Shown here one piece after another: positions 1 through 6,309 of a DNA stretch of 6,309 nt. The notes under the pieces were generated by a model that saw only the letters and a list, made by a program, of their open reading frames with translations, made no database searches and had not been told where the DNA came from. The stretch comes from Clostridia bacterium. GTDB taxonomy: Bacteria; Bacillota; Clostridia; Christensenellales; CAG-138. Both the position numbers and the translations under genes were made by a program. Positions within the stretch are counted from its first letter, which is position 1. The number at the start of each line of letters is the position of its first letter. The stretch is from positions 1-6,309 of the forward strand of contig JAFSFN010000221.1 of NCBI GenBank assembly GCA_017435185.1, in the 5' to 3' direction.

Positions 1-48
1 AAGATTATGGCAAATATAAATTATTTGTGGGACAGCAATAATGGATAA
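1..48 (+). CDS. C-terminal tail of an upstream gene, 3' end only (possibly metF)
   Basis: Frame 1 is open from the first base and reads KIMANINYLWDSNNG before a TAA at 46-48. The stop overlaps the ATG at 41 of the next gene by 8 bases, the usual geometry of a translationally coupled operon. Fifteen residues are too few to identify the family. A methylenetetrahydrofolate reductase (MetF) would fit the context, because it makes the methyl-THF used by MetH and is often next to it in Clostridia, but this is an inference from neighbours. It is also possible that the frame is open by chance and that no gene ends here. Confidence 0.5.
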   Translation, partial: KIMANINYLWDSNNG

Positions 49-670
49 ATTCGAAGCGGCAAGATATCTTGGCATCAAACCATCTGCCCTTGATAAAAGG
101 ACGGAGGAACTGATTGAAAAGTGCGGACGAAAACTTGAACAAACGGCTGCACCCAAGCATATCCATGCCGTTTTTGATATAAGTGTTTCAGATGAAAATG
201 TGAGCTTCCCCGACTTTGAAGTGAAAAGTCGAGACTTGGCAAAGCATATAGATTCTTGTTCTCAGGCGGCACTTTTTGCGGCTACATTGGGTGTGGCGGC
301 GGACAGACTCATTTCAACTGCATCATACAGTGATATAAGCGAAGCCGCAGTAATGCAGGCGTGTGCGGCTGTGCTTATAGAAGAATATTGTGATGAAGCG
401 ATGAAAGAAGTTGCATCTGCAGAACACAAGAAGTTTTTAAGACCGAGGTTTTCACCCGGGTACGGTGATTTCTCCGTTTCTCACCAAAAAGATATACTTA
501 CGATACTGCGAGCAAATGCGCGTATCGGCCTTTTTGCCACCGATTCAAATATGCTCGTACCGTCAAAATCGGTTACGGCAGTAATAGGCATAACCGATAA
601 AGAAAGCAGCTGCAATATAAATAAGTGTGCCGATTGCGGCAACAAATTCTGCGTATTCCGAAAGGAGTGA
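41..670 (+). CDS. Stand-alone methionine synthase activation-domain protein (MetH reactivation partner)
   Basis: This 209-residue protein resembles the C-terminal activation domain of cobalamin-dependent methionine synthase. In the long enzymes that domain binds S-adenosylmethionine and reductively remethylates cob(II)alamin after accidental oxidation. The diagnostic stretch is R136-F-S-P-G-Y141, matching the RPAPGY motif of E. coli MetH (Arg1134 to Tyr1139), which contacts SAM. An Ala-rich helical region (about 75-125) precedes it. The C-terminus has four cysteines (C191, C196, C199, C204; spacing C-x4-C-x2-C-x4-C) followed by FRKE; they could bind a metal or an iron-sulfur cluster, but this is unproven. 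No signal peptide or membrane segment is seen, so it is probably cytoplasmic. The ATG at 41 has only a weak Shine-Dalgarno (GGGA, 29-32) and overlaps the preceding stop, suggesting coupled translation. The next gene, five bases downstream, is a MetH lacking exactly this domain, which strongly supports the assignment. Confidence 0.88.
   Translation: MDKFEAARYLGIKPSALDKRTEELIEKCGRKLEQTAAPKHIHAVFDISVSDENVSFPDFEVKSRDLAKHIDSCSQAALFAATLGVAADRLISTASYSDISEAAVMQACAAVLIEEYCDEAMKEVASAEHKKFLRPRFSPGYGDFSVSHQKDILTILRANARIGLFATDSNMLVPSKSVTAVIGITDKESSCNINKCADCGNKFCVFRKE
661..667 (+). promoter_or_regulatory. Ribosome binding site fixing the metH start
   Basis: AAAGGAG ends 8 bases before the ATG at 676 and overlaps the last codons of the activation-protein gene. 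It selects 676 over the in-frame ATG at 625, which lies inside the preceding gene, has no comparable site, and would add 17 residues that do not belong to the family. Starting at 676 gives MDFRQLLGKQILFFDGAMGT, a typical N-terminus for a homocysteine methyltransferase domain. Confidence 0.85.
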
Positions 671-675
671 TCCAC

Positions 676-3057
676 ATGGATTTCAGACAACTTTTAGGCA
701 AACAAATACTTTTCTTTGATGGTGCAATGGGCACAATGCTTCAGGCGGCAGGTTTGAGTGCCGGTGAACTTCCTGACTTATGGAGTGTTACAAATCGGGA
801 AAAAGTAAAGGATATACATCTTGATTACCTTAAAGCAGGTTGCAACATCATAAAAACAAACACTTTTGGCTGTAATGCCCTCAAAATGGCAGACAGCGGT
901 TATAGTGTAGAAGAAGTTGCAAAGGCCGCTGTTGAAGCGGCGAAGTCGGCAATAGCCGATATGGGCGATGACGGCGAACCTCGCTTCATTGCTCTTGATA
1001 TAGGTCCTACGGGGAAATTGCTCAAGCCGCTCGGCGATCTTGAGTTTGAAAAGGCGTATGAGCTTTTCTCGCAGACTGTAAAAGCAGGTGCTCAAGCAGG
1101 AGCTGACTTGGTGCTTATAGAGACCATGTCCGATACATATGAGCTCAAGGCGGCGGTACTTGCCGCAAAAGCGGTATGTGATCTTCCAATATGTGCAACA
1201 GTTGTACTGGATAAAAGAGGCAAACTTCTGACAGGCGCTTCGGTCAGCGCAGTGTGCGCACTGCTTGAAGGCTTGGGTGTTGATGCGCTCGGCTTTAACT
1301 GCAGTCTTGGCCCAAGAGAAATGATGGAGCACGTCCGTGAGCTTGCACGCATAAGTTCACTTCCTATAATATTGAATCCCAATGCGGGCCTGCCCAGACA
1401 GGAGAATGGCAGAACAGTATTCGACGTAACTCCAGCTGAGTTTGCGCTTTTGATGGAAGAACCTGCAAGGGAAATGGCGCATCTTCTCGGCGGCTGCTGC
1501 GGCACAACGCCCGAGCATATAAAAAAGCTCGTTGAAAAGTGCAGCAATATAACACCTGTTCCTGTTACGAAAAAGACTAAAACAGTCGTATCTTCGTTTA
1601 CGCACGCAGTTGTTTTGGATGAGCATCCGATATTGATAGGTGAGCGAATAAATCCTACGGGAAAAGCAAGGCTTAAGCAAGCTCTGCGTGAGAATGATTA
1701 TGACTTTGTGCTTCGTGAGGGCTTGGGTCAGGCGGAACGAGGCGCAGATGTGCTCGATGTGAATGCAGGTTTGCCCGATATAAATGAAGCAGAAGTGCTC
1801 AAAGAGCTTGTTGTTCGTTTGCAAAGCGTCACCGATTTGCCTCTCCAAATAGACACTGCCGATGAAAAAGCAATGGAAAACGCATTGCGTGCATACAATG
1901 GGAAACCGCTCATAAATTCGGTGAACGGCAAGCAGGAATCAATGAATACGATACTTCCGTTGGTAAAAAAGTATGGTGGCGTGGTGGTTGCGCTCACTCT
2001 TGATGAAAGCGGAATTCCCGAAACGGCAGACGGCAGAGTTGAAATAGCACGCAAGATAATTAACCGAGCCGCTGAGTTCGGCATTGATAAAAAAGATATA
2101 ATCGTAGATCCGCTAACGCTTACTGTCAGCGCTGGTGAACAGAACGGCAGGATCACGCTTGAAGCCTTGCGCAGAATAAAGCAGGAATTGGGCGTAAAAA
2201 CAAGTCTCGGTGTATCGAATGTATCGTTTGGTTTGCCAAGACGCGATCTTTTGAACGCATCATTTTTTGCTCTTGCACTCGGTGCGGGTCTTGATGCCGC
2301 AATAATGAATCCATATGCCGAAATGATGATGGATGTATATAATGCTTCGCTTACTTTGCTTGGTAAGGATGAAAAGAGCGAAAGGTTTATAGCAAAATAT
2401 TCGGGAACACAGGCAGAAAACAAGCCTGCCGCAACTCAGCAGATGACGCTTACCGACGCTATATTAAACGGTCTTTCGGGCGATGCTGCCGCACTTACGG
2501 CTCAAGAACTTGAAAGCAAGTCTCCCATGGATGTTATTGAAAACATGATGATACCCGCGTTGGATAAAGCCGGCATCGGATTTGAAAAGGGAACTTTGTT
2601 CCTGCCCCAGCTTTTGATGTGTGCCGAAGCGGCAAGAAGTGCATTTGAAGTTATAAAATCAAAGATGGGCTCAAATGCAGGCGAGAGCAGGGGCAAGGTC
2701 GTGGTAGCTACTGTTAAGGGAGATATACACGATATAGGCAAAAATATTGCAAAGAGCATGCTTGAAAATTACAGGTTCGAGGTTGTTGATGTCGGCAAGG
2801 ATGTTCCTGCGGAGGAAATCGTCAAAGCGGCAATCGAAAACAATGTAAAACTTGTCGGATTGTCGGCACTTATGACTACTACTGTCGTGAACATGGAAGA
2901 AACGATAAAAGCATTGCATGAAGCAGTGCCTGACTGCGCTATAATGGTAGGAGGAGCGGTTCTTACAAAGGAACACGCAGAAAAAATAGGTGCTGATGCG
3001 TTTGTTGGAGATGCAATGGCAAGTGTAAGATTTGCCGAGAGCATATACTGCAAATGA
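676..3057 (+). CDS. metH: Cobalamin-dependent methionine synthase lacking the activation domain
   Basis: MetH (793 residues) transfers the methyl group of 5-methyl-THF through cobalamin to homocysteine, giving methionine and THF in the cytoplasm. The homocysteine domain (about 1-290) has DGAMGTML near the start and the zinc ligands C209 (GFNC) and C274-C275 (GGCCGTT). The pterin/folate domain (about 315-575) shows GERINPTG (322-329), DVNAG (361-365) and SNVSFG (514-519). A helical cap (about 590-665) comes next, then a Rossmann-like cobalamin domain (about 670-793) with the D683-x-H685-x-x-G688 motif, whose histidine is the lower cobalt ligand, and a late MVGGA loop. E. coli MetH has about 1,230 residues. 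The missing C-terminal part is the activation domain, encoded here by the gene just upstream. The frame is intact and no active-site residue is missing. The two genes are surely co-transcribed. I see no clear terminator after the stop, so some transcription may continue into serC. Confidence 0.96.
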   Translation: MDFRQLLGKQILFFDGAMGTMLQAAGLSAGELPDLWSVTNREKVKDIHLDYLKAGCNIIKTNTFGCNALKMADSGYSVEEVAKAAVEAAKSAIADMGDDGEPRFIALDIGPTGKLLKPLGDLEFEKAYELFSQTVKAGAQAGADLVLIETMSDTYELKAAVLAAKAVCDLPICATVVLDKRGKLLTGASVSAVCALLEGLGVDALGFNCSLGPREMMEHVRELARISSLPIILNPNAGLPRQENGRTVFDVTPAEFALLMEEPAREMAHLLGGCCGTTPEHIKKLVEKCSNITPVPVTKKTKTVVSSFTHAVVLDEHPILIGERINPTGKARLKQALRENDYDFVLREGLGQAERGADVLDVNAGLPDINEAEVLKELVVRLQSVTDLPLQIDTADEKAMENALRAYNGKPLINSVNGKQESMNTILPLVKKYGGVVVALTLDESGIPETADGRVEIARKIINRAAEFGIDKKDIIVDPLTLTVSAGEQNGRITLEALRRIKQELGVKTSLGVSNVSFGLPRRDLLNASFFALALGAGLDAAIMNPYAEMMMDVYNASLTLLGKDEKSERFIAKYSGTQAENKPAATQQMTLTDAILNGLSGDAAALTAQELESKSPMDVIENMMIPALDKAGIGFEKGTLFLPQLLMCAEAARSAFEVIKSKMGSNAGESRGKVVVATVKGDIHDIGKNIAKSMLENYRFEVVDVGKDVPAEEIVKAAIENNVKLVGLSALMTTTVVNMEETIKALHEAVPDCAIMVGGAVLTKEHAEKIGADAFVGDAMASVRFAESIYCK

Positions 3058-3077
3058 ATGTCTGTTATTGCTAATAC

Positions 3078-3107
3078 TTGACTTTGAACAAACGACGCAT
3101 CTATAAT
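3078..3107 (+). promoter_or_regulatory. Predicted sigma-70/SigA promoter for serC-serA
   Basis: TTGACT (3078-3083) and TATAAT (3102-3107) are separated by 18 bases, close to the housekeeping consensus TTGACA-17-TATAAT. Transcription would start near 3114, leaving a leader of roughly 50 bases before the ATG at 3163. A second TATAAT at 3112-3117 has no good -35 partner at the right distance. The 105-base gap between metH and serC shows no convincing rho-independent terminator and is too short for a SAM riboswitch or T-box leader, so the promoter is the only regulatory element I can support there. Confidence 0.65.
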
Positions 3108-3162
3108 AAATTATAATATCAAACATAATGGCAACAGCCAAAAAAAGAAAAGGAGAAATAAA

Positions 3163-4251
3163 ATGGCATACGACAGAATTTACAACTTCTCTGCCGGCCC
3201 TTCAATGCTTCCTATCGAAGTGCTTGAAAGCGCAAGAGATAACACGATGAATTATGAAGGTAGCGGTATGTCCGTTATGGAAATGAGCCATCGCAGCAAG
3301 GTCTACGATAACATAATCGTATCCGCTATTGCACTGATGCGTGAAGTAATGGGTATCCCTGACAACTATAAAGTTTTGTTCCTCCAGGGCGGTGCTTCCC
3401 TCCAGTTTGCAATGGTTCCCATGAACCTTATGACAAAGAATAATAAAGCTGACTATATCGTAACGGGCAGCTTCTCCGGTAAGGCAGCAGAGGAAGCTGC
3501 AAAGTACGGCAAGGTAAATATTGCCGCAACAACAAAGGACGAAGATTTCACTCGTATTCCTCAGCAGTCCGAGCTCAATCTCGATCCCGAAGCGGACTAT
3601 GTCCATATCTGCTTCAACAACACGATATACGGCTCAAAGTGGAATTATATCCCCGATACGGGCGATGTTCCCCTTGTTGCAGACCTTTCTTCCTGTATAA
3701 TGAGTGAGCCCATTGATGTAACAAAGTTCGGTCTTATCTATGCCGGTGCACAGAAGAATATGGCACCCGCAGGTCTTACAATTGTTATTGTTCGAGAAGA
3801 TCTTATCGGAAAGACACTTCCCGGCACTCCTGTCATGATGGACTATGAAAAAATGGCAAAGAGCGATTCGATGTATAATACGCCTCCCTGTTGGTCCATC
3901 TATGTATGCAAACTCGTGCTTGAATGGCTCAAGAACATGGGCGGATTGAAAGTCATGCAGGAGCGCAATGAAAAGAAAGCAAAGCTCCTCTATGATGCTA
4001 TTGACGAAAGCAGTCTCTTCTCCTGCAAGGTTGAGAAGAACAGCAGATCAATAATGAATGTTCGTTTCTCAACAGGCAATGAAGAACTTGATGCAAAGTT
4101 TGTTAAGGAAAGTGCCGCAAACGGCATGAGCAACCTTAAAGGTCACAGATCGGCAGGTGGTCTGCGTGCTTCAATATACAATGCAATGCCTTATGAAGGC
4201 GTTGAGCACCTTGTAAACTTCATCAAGAAGTTTGAAGCCGAGAACAAATAA
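3163..4251 (+). CDS. serC: Phosphoserine aminotransferase
   Basis: SerC (362 residues, full length) is a cytoplasmic PLP enzyme that transaminates 3-phosphohydroxypyruvate with glutamate to give O-phosphoserine, the second step of serine synthesis. It can also act on the related intermediate in PLP synthesis in bacteria that use the DXP-independent of ribose route is absent, but nothing here shows which route this organism uses. The sequence opens with the family signature YNFSAGPSMLP. It has EMSHRS (R44, phosphate-binding region), D174 in VADLSS facing the PLP ring nitrogen, and the Schiff-base lysine K198 in YAGAQKNMAPAG. GHRSAGGLRASIYNAMP near the C-terminus contains H328, R329 and R335. 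D174, K198, H328, R329 and R335 fall at the same numbers as in the E. coli enzyme. The start at 3163 is supported by AGGAG (3151-3155), 7 bases upstream. It is followed 13 bases later by serA, so the two form an operon. Confidence 0.97.
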   Translation: MAYDRIYNFSAGPSMLPIEVLESARDNTMNYEGSGMSVMEMSHRSKVYDNIIVSAIALMREVMGIPDNYKVLFLQGGASLQFAMVPMNLMTKNNKADYIVTGSFSGKAAEEAAKYGKVNIAATTKDEDFTRIPQQSELNLDPEADYVHICFNNTIYGSKWNYIPDTGDVPLVADLSSCIMSEPIDVTKFGLIYAGAQKNMAPAGLTIVIVREDLIGKTLPGTPVMMDYEKMAKSDSMYNTPPCWSIYVCKLVLEWLKNMGGLKVMQERNEKKAKLLYDAIDESSLFSCKVEKNSRSIMNVRFSTGNEELDAKFVKESAANGMSNLKGHRSAGGLRASIYNAMPYEGVEHLVNFIKKFEAENK

Positions 4252-4257
4252 GGAGGG
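4250..4257 (+). promoter_or_regulatory. Ribosome binding site fixing the serA start
   Basis: AAGGAGGG is a near-perfect anti-16S match that begins within the serC stop codon and ends 7 bases before the ATG at 4265. It decides against the in-frame ATG at 4232, which lies inside serC, lacks such a site, and would add eleven residues (MKPRTNKEGKQ) ahead of the normal dehydrogenase N-terminus MRILASDGM. The overlap with the serC stop suggests coupled translation of the two enzymes. Confidence 0.88.
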
Positions 4258-4264
4258 TAAGCAA

Positions 4265-5167
4265 ATGCGTATTTTGGCATCTGACGGTATGGATAAATCG
4301 GCTGTTGCCGCTCTTACGGCAAAGGGCCACGAAGTTGTTGAGCAGTTCTATGAGGCCGATGAACTCGGCGAGCAGCTCAAATCATATGACGTGCTTGTTG
4401 TACGCAGTGCAACAAAAGTGCGTGTTCCCGTTATAGACGCAGCAAAACAGGGCGGCAGACTCAAGCTCATAATCCGCGGCGGCGTCGGTGTTGATAATAT
4501 TGATGTAAAATATGCTGAAGAAAACGGCATAACCGTTCGCAATACTCCTCGTGCAAGCAGTGATACAGTTGCAGAACTTGCTTTGGCACATATGTTCTCG
4601 GTCGCTCGTTTTATCAGCATAGCAGGTCACACGATGCGTGAAGGCAAATGGGAAAAGAAAGCCTATAAGGGAATTGAGCTTGCTGGCAGAACAGTCGGCA
4701 TTATAGGTTACGGCAGAATCGGTCAGGCACTCGGCAGGCGCGCACAAGCACTTGGCATGAAGGTGTTGGCATATGATTTGTATAAAAATCCCGAACTTGA
4801 AAATGAAAACATGAAGTATGCAGAACTCGATGAACTTCTTGCTTCTTCTGATTTTGTTTCATTGCATACTCCCAGCCTTGACGGCAAGCCCCTCATCAAC
4901 GCGGAAACTATCGCAAAGATGAAGGATGGTGCTATCCTCATCAACACATCACGCGGAGGCAATGTCGATGAAGCCGCATTGCTTGATGCGCTCAATTCGG
5001 GTAAGCTCCGCGGCGCAGGCCTCGATGTATTTGCTGAGGAACCTTCCAAGAATCCGGAACTCTATTCGCATCCCCTTGTTTCATGCACACCCCATATCGG
5101 TGCATCAACAGGTGAAGCACAAAAGCGTATCGGTGCAGAAATAGTAGATATAATCGAAAACTTCTGA
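4265..5167 (+). CDS. serA: D-3-phosphoglycerate dehydrogenase, short form without ACT domain
   Basis: SerA (300 residues) oxidises 3-phosphoglycerate to 3-phosphohydroxypyruvate with NAD, the first step of serine synthesis, and hands its product to SerC encoded just upstream. It belongs to the D-isomer-specific 2-hydroxyacid dehydrogenases. The substrate-domain motif VVRSATKVRV contains R47, and RGGVGVDNID follows. The nucleotide-binding fold has G148-Y-G150-R-I-G153, with the acidic residue of LAYD at the end of the next strand, as expected for NAD preference. The catalytic trio is R230 (NTSRGG), E259 (DVFAEEP) and H277 (TPHIGAST). The protein ends soon after the substrate-domain return helix, so it has neither the ACT domain of E. 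coli SerA nor the longer tail of type I enzymes, and feedback by serine through an ACT domain is not possible. Some short hydroxyacid dehydrogenases use other substrates, but the pairing with serC makes phosphoglycerate dehydrogenase by far the best call. Confidence 0.95.
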   Translation: MRILASDGMDKSAVAALTAKGHEVVEQFYEADELGEQLKSYDVLVVRSATKVRVPVIDAAKQGGRLKLIIRGGVGVDNIDVKYAEENGITVRNTPRASSDTVAELALAHMFSVARFISIAGHTMREGKWEKKAYKGIELAGRTVGIIGYGRIGQALGRRAQALGMKVLAYDLYKNPELENENMKYAELDELLASSDFVSLHTPSLDGKPLINAETIAKMKDGAILINTSRGGNVDEAALLDALNSGKLRGAGLDVFAEEPSKNPELYSHPLVSCTPHIGASTGEAQKRIGAEIVDIIENF

Positions 5168-5185
5168 CAGTAAGTAATAAATAAG

Positions 5186-5226
5186 CAATATAAAAGCTCC
5201 GACTGAAAATCGGAGCTTTTATATTG
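5186..5226. terminator. Bidirectional rho-independent terminator between serA and the NlpC/P60 gene
   Basis: A perfect 17-bp stem (5186-5202 with 5210-5226) encloses a seven-base loop, CTGAAAA. The core is GCTCCGA/TCGGAGC, flanked by AAAA on the left and TTTT on the right, so a transcript from either strand carries a GC-rich hairpin followed by a U-run. It lies 18 bases after the serA stop and 9 bases beyond the stop of the convergent minus-strand gene, which suits a shared terminator for both. Confidence 0.92.
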
Positions 5227-5235
5227 ATCTATAAT

Positions 5236-6309
5236 TCAGAAAATTCTTCTTCCCCATGCAAAGTTCCTATCTGCCCAGCTTCCGCAGGTGCTTATGATAA
5301 CTTCGCCTGCGGTCGATGACGCATGGAGATATTTATTGTTGCCGTACCAAATGCCTACATGACCTATGCGTGATGTGCCTGGGTCGTAGAAGAATATGAG
5401 ATCTCCTCGTTCAAGATTGTCCATGCCGACAACCTTTGTCCAACTTTCAACCTGCGAGAAACCGCTTGCGTTCAAGCGCCTTGTATCTACGCCTATATTT
5501 TTAAGACAGTAGTATACAAGACCTGAACAGTCAAATGAGCTTGGACCTTCTGCGCCCCAAACATAGGGCTTACCCAATTGCTTTTCGGCAAATTTGATGA
5601 GCGAGCTTACATTTGCCGTGTATTGCGGCGGGTCTGTCGGCTTGGGTGTATCCGTCGGATTAATTGTTTTTGTAGGTGTGGGCGACGGTGTGCTTGTCGG
5701 CCTTGGTGTGCTTGTCGGCCTTGGTGTGCTCGTCGGCTGGGGTGTCTTTGTTGGCTTGGGAGTTTCTGTCGGTTTGGGTGACTTTGTTGGAGTGGGCGTC
5801 GGTTGTGGTGTGGGTGACGGCGTGGGGACAAAGTCGGGATGCGTCTTTGCAAAAGGAGAATAAATAAGGTCAAGCGTAATGCTGTCGGCTATTCCTGAGG
5901 GGGTGAGTGAATTTATCTCCTGAAATTCTTTGAGAGCGTATTCCGTAGCTGCGCCGAAATATCCGTTTTGTTTTTCACTGTAATATCCAAGATCAGTGAG
6001 CTGTTTTTGAAGAAGCAATATGTCGTTGCCTTTGTAGCCTCTTGAAAGCGAATATTGCTTTGCACTTTCAGAAAAAAGTACGGACTGCGTGACTTCGTCG
6101 GCAATACCGGTTTCAACCATGTGATGCACATTTTGAAAACGCTTTATGGCAGTTTCGGTAGCTGAACTGTATGATTGCGAAGGTTCATCGGAGTCCATGA
6201 AGTTGAGGACCATAAGCCGTTCCTGAAGCTGAACTACTGAAGAATCTTTATCGCCTGCCTGTAATATCTTATATAATGGAGAGGCTACAGGCGTTGATGG
6301 GGGTCTAAT
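5236..6309 (-). CDS. Cell-wall hydrolase: two peptidoglycan-binding repeats, Thr/Pro linker, NlpC/P60 domain; 5' end outside window
   Basis: The minus-strand frame is open from the window edge to the stop at 5236, giving 357 visible residues. It carries two PG_binding_1-type repeats (about 16-79 and 88-150), the second with GYYSEKQNGYFGAATEYALKEFQ. A Thr/Pro-rich linker (about 160-228) follows, then an NlpC/P60 cysteine peptidase domain (about 233-357). The catalytic set is visible: C261 in SFDCSGLVY, H317 in GHVGIWYG and H329 in YLHASS. Such enzymes usually cut the D-Glu to diamino-acid bond of stem peptides during wall growth or daughter-cell separation, but the exact bond is not readable here. 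The ATG at 6213 is not the real start: the 32 codons upstream (ILQAGDKDSSVVQLQERL just before it) complete the first repeat. A secretion signal is expected beyond the window. The gene converges on serA and seems functionally unrelated to it. Confidence 0.93.
   Translation of the reverse strand: MRPPSTPVASPLYKILQAGDKDSSVVQLQERLMVLNFMDSDEPSQSYSSATETAIKRFQNVHHMVETGIADEVTQSVLFSESAKQYSLSRGYKGNDILLLQKQLTDLGYYSEKQNGYFGAATEYALKEFQEINSLTPSGIADSITLDLIYSPFAKTHPDFVPTPSPTPQPTPTPTKSPKPTETPKPTKTPQPTSTPRPTSTPRPTSTPSPTPTKTINPTDTPKPTDPPQYTANVSSLIKFAEKQLGKPYVWGAEGPSSFDCSGLVYYCLKNIGVDTRRLNASGFSQVESWTKVVGMDNLERGDLIFFYDPGTSRIGHVGIWYGNNKYLHASSTAGEVIISTCGSWADRNFAWGRRIF
5691..5798. repeat. 18-bp in-frame tandem repeat encoding the Thr/Pro linker
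   Basis: Six consecutive 18-base units can be laid out from 5691. The first two (5691-5708, 5709-5726) are identical, TGCTTGTCGGCCTTGGTG. The third (5727-5744) differs at four bases, and units four to six (to 5798) are increasingly diverged. On the coding minus strand each unit specifies a hexapeptide of the type TPxPTx (for example TPRPTS). Because the period is a multiple of three, gain or loss of units would keep the frame. The GT-rich plus strand also explains the Val/Gly-rich open frames seen opposite this gene, which are not genes. Confidence 0.85.

Noticed and set aside
778..1332. 184-codon minus-strand open frame inside metH
   Set aside because: It is antisense to the conserved homocysteine domain, is Cys/Tyr/Phe-rich as expected of a shadow, and no start signal is evident.
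1728..2423. 231-codon minus-strand open frame inside metH
   Set aside because: It is antisense to the conserved folate-binding domain of metH, shows Ser/Ala-rich low-complexity composition typical of shadow frames, and resembles no family I recognise.
3058..3081. Seven-codon frame (MSVIANT) directly after the metH stop
   Set aside because: There is no ribosome binding site, and a frame this short occurs easily by chance; nothing downstream suggests an attenuator or leader peptide.
3102..3117. AT-rich inverted repeat TATAA/TTATA over the serC promoter as an operator
   Set aside because: Five AT pairs in an AT-rich leader are expected by chance, and the -10 element itself explains them.
3058..3162. 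SAM riboswitch or T-box before serC
   Set aside because: The gap is only 105 bases and lacks the conserved paired regions or an antiterminator/terminator pair; the genes are for serine, not methionine, synthesis.
5594..5863. Plus-strand open frame rich in Val and Gly
   Set aside because: It lies exactly opposite the Thr/Pro linker of the NlpC/P60 gene; its composition is the reverse reading of the repeated Thr/Pro codons, and it has no convincing ribosome binding site.
1..6309. Mobile element, CRISPR array, toxin-antitoxin or defence system
   Set aside because: No transposase, integrase, regularly spaced repeats with spacers, or defence-type domains were seen; all genes are housekeeping metabolism or wall-hydrolase types with similar base composition.

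Overview
This 6.3-kb window looks like a chromosomal segment of a Gram-positive anaerobe of the class Clostridia, possibly an Oscillospirales-like gut lineage. The reasons are the strong AGGAG-type ribosome binding sites, moderate GC content, a methionine synthase split into two genes, and a secreted-type NlpC/P60 wall hydrolase with peptidoglycan-binding repeats and a Thr/Pro linker. The class assignment is an inference from gene content; there is no rRNA in the window.

Layout. Positions 1-48 hold the last 15 codons of an upstream gene, which overlaps the next start codon by 8 bases. Positions 41-670 encode a stand-alone homologue of the reactivation (SAM-binding) domain of cobalamin-dependent methionine synthase. 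Positions 676-3057 encode MetH itself, with the homocysteine, folate, cap and cobalamin domains but no C-terminal activation domain. A 105-base gap carries a good sigma-70-type promoter and leads into serC (3163-4251) and serA (4265-5167), a tight two-gene serine biosynthesis operon. A 17-bp perfect hairpin (5186-5226) closes this operon and can also serve the convergent gene. That gene, on the minus strand (5236 to the window edge), encodes an NlpC/P60 peptidoglycan hydrolase whose N-terminus lies outside the window.

How the genes relate. SerA and SerC make phosphoserine from 3-phosphoglycerate. Serine then feeds one-carbon units into tetrahydrofolate, and MetH passes the methyl group of methyl-tetrahydrofolate to homocysteine. 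The small upstream protein is the expected partner that returns oxidised cobalamin to the active methyl form. The left two-thirds is therefore a serine/one-carbon/methionine block. The wall hydrolase appears to be an unrelated neighbour.

No previously undescribed system is evident. The points most worth a second look are the split MetH with a four-cysteine tail on its activation partner, and the 18-bp tandem repeat encoding the hydrolase linker. A third is that the hydrolase reading frame runs off the window, so its apparent ATG is internal to a domain. No stretch longer than 300 bases lacks a gene.
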